64,000 nt of DNA from Streptosporangium sp. NBC_01756 (GTDB lineage: Bacteria > Actinomycetota > Actinomycetes > Streptosporangiales > Streptosporangiaceae): assembly GCF_035917975.1 (NCBI RefSeq), contig NZ_CP109130.1:8494001-8558000 (forward strand), written 5' to 3'. Each line of letters opens with the position of its first letter. The first letter of the stretch is position 1. The position numbers and the translations under genes are program-made. The notes below the pieces were generated by a model. It worked only from the letters and a program-made list of their open reading frames with translations. It made no database searches and had not been told where the DNA came from. This document shows positions 61,176 through 64,000 of the stretch, one piece after another.

Positions 61176-62327
61176 TCAGCTCGCGCTCTCGGGAACGACC
61201 TTGCCGTCCTTGACCAGGCCGATCTTGGTGGCGTGGATGCCGACCCCGGACTCGTCGTAGGCGTAGTCGCCCAGCAGCCCGGCGCGCTTCACGCCGCGGA
61301 TGGCGTCGGCCAGCGGCTGACCGCCGGCGCCCTTGGTCTGCTTGAGCGCCTCGATCAGGATCGATGCGCCGTCGTAGGCCTTGGCGACGTGCATGCGGGC
61401 GTCCTCGTTGTAGACGGCCTTGTACTTGGCGGCGAACTCCTTGATGGGCTCGCTGGCCTCGTTGCTCAGGTACGGCGAGCTCACGATGGAGCCCTCGACG
61501 TTGCCCAGGCCCGCGGTGGTCGCGTACACGTCGGTGCCCATCGGCGCGCCGCCCGCGAACAGCGACTTCAGGCCCAGCTCCCGCGACTGCTTGGCGATCA
61601 GGCCGGACTGGACCTCCTCGGCGCCGATGAACAGCACCTCGGGCCCCTGCTCGCGGATCTTGGCGAGGTTGGCGTTGAAGTCCTTCTGGTCGGGGGTGAC
61701 GACCTCGTCGGCGATCGCCGTGATGTTCCTGGACTTGAGCGCGGCCAGGAACGCGTCGTGCTCACCGGCACCGTACGCGCCGTTGTTGCTGATCAGCGCG
61801 ATCTTCTTGTACCCCTTGTCGTCCACCAGGTACTTGGCGAGTGTCTCGTCGAACGTGACGCTGGTCGGCGCGTTCAGGAACAGGAACGGGCTCTTCAACT
61901 CGGCGAGCTTGGGCGACTGACCCGAGGTGATGTTCGGGATCTTGGCGTCCTTGAGGATCGGGGCCATGGCCAGGGTCACCGCGCTCTCGGCGGTGCCGAG
62001 CATGGCGACGTAGCCCTCGCTGGAGATCTTCCTGGCCAGGTTGGTGCCCACCGTGGGGTCGCCCTGACTGTCGAACAGGTCGAGCTTGATCTGCCGCCCG
62101 CCGACGCCGCCCGCCTTGTTGGCCTCGTCGATGGCGAGCTTGACGCCCTTGTGCTCCCAGTGGCCGAGCGGGCTCAGCTGCCCGCTCTGCGCGTTGATAT
62201 TGGCGATCTTGATGGGACCCGTGGTGTCCGCCTCCTGACCGGCCTGCTGACCGGGGGCGGAACAGGCGGCGAGTGCTATCAGTGCCGCGGCGGAAATGGT
62301 GATTCTTGCGGAGGACAAGTGATTCAC
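61176..62327 (-). CDS. ABC transporter substrate-binding lipoprotein (LivJ/K-like)
   Basis: A 383-residue binding protein. The signal peptide ends in lipobox LAAC with Cys22 as the lipidated residue. The type I periplasmic-binding fold shows IKIANINAQSGQLSPLG, VGGRQIKLDLFDSQGDP, NITSGQSPKL and AYGAGEHDAFLAALK. It is the first gene of the operon. The operator motif at 62374-62395 suggests that the ligand is linked to shikimate or quinate. Confidence 0.92.
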   Translation of the reverse strand: MNHLSSARITISAAALIALAACSAPGQQAGQEADTTGPIKIANINAQSGQLSPLGHWEHKGVKLAIDEANKAGGVGGRQIKLDLFDSQGDPTVGTNLARKISSEGYVAMLGTAESAVTLAMAPILKDAKIPNITSGQSPKLAELKSPFLFLNAPTSVTFDETLAKYLVDDKGYKKIALISNNGAYGAGEHDAFLAALKSRNITAIADEVVTPDQKDFNANLAKIREQGPEVLFIGAEEVQSGLIAKQSRELGLKSLFAGGAPMGTDVYATTAGLGNVEGSIVSSPYLSNEASEPIKEFAAKYKAVYNEDARMHVAKAYDGASILIEALKQTKGAGGQPLADAIRGVKRAGLLGDYAYDESGVGIHATKIGLVKDGKVVPESAS

Positions 62328-62373
62328 CTCATAAGGGGGGTAGGTGAAAGTGCGGTGATCGACACGACCGCGT

Positions 62374-62395
62374 AATGCACGGACTAGTACGTTAG
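62374..62395 (-). promoter_or_regulatory. Operator motif of the ABC transport operon
   Basis: On the minus strand this 22-base site agrees with 22146-22167 at 20 of 22 positions, including CTAACGTACTAGT. It lies 46 bases upstream of the binding-protein start, in the same orientation to the gene as the other copy. This is likely a binding site of the shared regulator. Confidence 0.65.
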
Positions 62396-62442
62396 TTATA
62401 CGGCCTGGTGGGACCTGGAGAAATATCGAACGGGCAACGGTT

Positions 62443-64000
62443 TCAGTCGGTGAAAACGCCCTGGTAGATGTCCTTGATGTTCCAGTGACCGGGGGTCGGC
62501 ACCGGCTCGTTGACCATCGGCACGTCGATGAGCGCGGGCCGCCGGTTCGCCACCGCCGAGCGCAGGGCCGCCCCGAACTCCTCCGGCGCGGCGACGGTGT
62601 GGCCGTCGGCGCCGCACGCGGTGGCCAGCGCCGCGAAGTCGGGGCTGTAGGGGAGCCCGGCGGGGTCGGTGAAGTCGCAGCCGTGGCTGCGGCCGAAGTG
62701 CGCGGACTGCAGGTCGGAGATGGTGCCGTGCGCCCTGTTGTTCATCACCACGAAGATGACCGGCGTGCCCTGCTCGACGGCCAGCGGCAGGGCGGGCAGC
62801 TGGGCTCCCATTCCGCCGTCGCCGATGAGCGCGACCACGACGTCGTCCGGCCGGGCGAGCTGGACGCCGACGGCGGCGGCCGGGCCGAACCCCATGGTGG
62901 AGGCGCCACCGGGAGCGATGAAGCGGCCCTCGGGCGGCAGTTCGTAGCACTGCGCGACGCCGTTCTTGTTCCAGCCCACATCGGTCACCAGGATCGCGCC
63001 GGGCGGCAGCGTGTCGCGCAGATCGGCGAGGATGCGCTCGGGCCGCAGCGGGAAGGCGTCGCTGCGGCCCCGCTTCCGGCTCTCGGCGAACAGCTCCGAT
63101 CTGGCCGCGCGGATGCGCTCGCGCAGCTCGGGCCGGTCTGCCGGCGGATGCGACGCGGCGGCCTCGGCCAGCGCCCGCACGGCGAGTCCGACGTCGGCGA
63201 CGGCGCCGATCTCGACCGGGTAGTTGCGGCCGATCTCGGCCGGGTCGATGTCGATCTGGATCAGCCTGCTGCGCTCGCCGAGCGTCCAGGTGAAGCGGGG
63301 ATCCCACGAGCTGGAGTCGGTCTCGGCGAACCGGGTGGCCAGCGCCAGCACCACGTCGGCGTCCCTGGCGTAGGCGTTGGTCAGCTCCAGCCCCCAGAAC
63401 CCCGTCATGCCGAGCACCAGCGGATGCGCGTCGGGGATGGTGCCCTTGGCCATCAGCGAGTGCGCGATCGGGATGTCCAGGTGCTCGGCCAGCGACAGCA
63501 GTGCCTCGCCGTCTTCGCGCAGCCCGCCGCCGACGTACAGCAGCGGCCGCTCGGCGTCCGCGAGAGCCGCGGCGATCCGCTCCGCCGTCGCGGCGGGCAG
63601 GTCGGGCGGCGCGGCGTGACCGATCGGCGGGTACGGCGCCGCGGGCCGCGAGAAGACGTCCATCGGCACGTTGACCAGCACCGCTCCGGGCCTGCCCGTC
63701 GTCGCCGTCCAAAAGGCCCGCTCGACGGCCCGGCCCAGATCCTGGGATCGGTGCACGTTCCAGACGCGCTTGACGAAGGGCCGGAAGACCGACGCCTGGT
63801 CGGCGTCGGCGTGCAGGTTGATCTCCTGGTGCGGATGGCGGCCGTGGTAGTAGGACGGAATGTCGCCGGAGATCACCACCATCGGTACCGAGTCGAGCGC
63901 GGCGGTCATCACCCCCGTGGTGGCGTTGGTCAGGCCAGGCCCGACATGCACGAGCAGCACGCCGGGCTTGCCCGAGGTGCGGGTGTAGCCGTCGGCCGCG
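62443..64000 (-). CDS. Thiamine-pyrophosphate-dependent enzyme (acetolactate synthase-like), partial
   Basis: The last 519 residues of a TPP enzyme; the N-terminus lies beyond the window. The PP-binding motif GDGGMGAQLPALPLAVEQGTP and MNNRAHGTI are clear; the middle domain has ADADVVLALATRF and the start of the visible part has LLVHVGPGLTNATTGV, from the pyrimidine domain. It resembles large acetolactate synthases and aryl-oxoacid decarboxylases. It lies upstream of the ABC operon on the same strand, 115 bases away. The reaction is not predictable. Confidence 0.88.
   Translation of the reverse strand, partial: AADGYTRTSGKPGVLLVHVGPGLTNATTGVMTAALDSVPMVVISGDIPSYYHGRHPHQEINLHADADQASVFRPFVKRVWNVHRSQDLGRAVERAFWTATTGRPGAVLVNVPMDVFSRPAAPYPPIGHAAPPDLPAATAERIAAALADAERPLLYVGGGLREDGEALLSLAEHLDIPIAHSLMAKGTIPDAHPLVLGMTGFWGLELTNAYARDADVVLALATRFAETDSSSWDPRFTWTLGERSRLIQIDIDPAEIGRNYPVEIGAVADVGLAVRALAEAAASHPPADRPELRERIRAARSELFAESRKRGRSDAFPLRPERILADLRDTLPPGAILVTDVGWNKNGVAQCYELPPEGRFIAPGGASTMGFGPAAAVGVQLARPDDVVVALIGDGGMGAQLPALPLAVEQGTPVIFVVMNNRAHGTISDLQSAHFGRSHGCDFTDPAGLPYSPDFAALATACGADGHTVAAPEEFGAALRSAVANRRPALIDVPMVNEPVPTPGHWNIKDIYQGVFTD

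Noticed and set aside
62396..63712. 438-codon minus-strand frame over the TPP enzyme
   Set aside because: Shadow frame; the TPP motifs are in the frame 62443-64000.

Overview
The window is high-GC actinobacterial chromosome. The many TetR, MerR and XRE regulators, two cytochrome P450s, a serine/threonine kinase, an F420-type reductase, an FxLD lanthipeptide cluster and actinobacterial type I-E CRISPR repeats suggest a Streptosporangiales or Streptomyces-like soil organism; the genus cannot be fixed from the sequence. Several genes look leaderless or start at GTG or TTG, as is common in this phylum.

Layout. 1-8.2 kb: tail of a GNAT acetyltransferase, a TetR/FAD-monooxygenase pair, a divergent MerR/SDR pair, a secreted alpha/beta hydrolase and a two-component system. 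8.3-14.5 kb: HAD, PLP-decarboxylase and XRE-cupin operon, quinone oxidoreductase with divergent ArsR-type regulator, nitroreductase-hemerythrin fusion, small secreted protein. 14.8-22 kb: two P450 genes, a ferredoxin, two TetR genes, an alcohol dehydrogenase and remnants of a further P450 and ferredoxin. 22.1-25.6 kb: shikimate/quinate catabolic operon (small ORF, AroE-type dehydrogenase, 3-dehydroshikimate dehydratase fusion, TetR). 25.7-33.4 kb: Ser/Thr kinase, a lone CRISPR repeat beside a 280-bp MITE, tRNA-Met, PLP enzyme, kinase, RtcB ligase and a HicB-like protein.

33.6-36.6 kb holds two type I-E CRISPR arrays fused head to head through one hybrid palindromic repeat, with an IS21 element inside a spacer. 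No cas gene is present in the window. 36.7-41 kb has small accessory genes, including a DinB gene between 71-bp inverted repeats, and two NUDIX genes. 41-47.4 kb is an FxLD lanthipeptide cluster (methyltransferase, precursor, LanB, LanC, thiopeptide-type protein). 47.6-55.4 kb is a regulator neighbourhood followed by an IS graveyard (IS5, IS256, a third mini CRISPR array, three pseudogenes).

55.5-64 kb: a PQQ dehydrogenase with a cupredoxin-like tail, a branched-chain-amino-acid-type ABC transporter, and a TPP enzyme that runs off the end. A 22-nt motif upstream of the ABC operon matches, at 20 of 22 positions, one upstream of the shikimate operon 40 kb away. This suggests that one TetR regulator (24931-25602) controls uptake and catabolism of the same class of cyclic acids.

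Main novelty candidates: the fused leaderless CRISPR arrays, the shared 22-nt operator, the FxLD cluster, and the inverted-repeat and solo-end mobile remnants.
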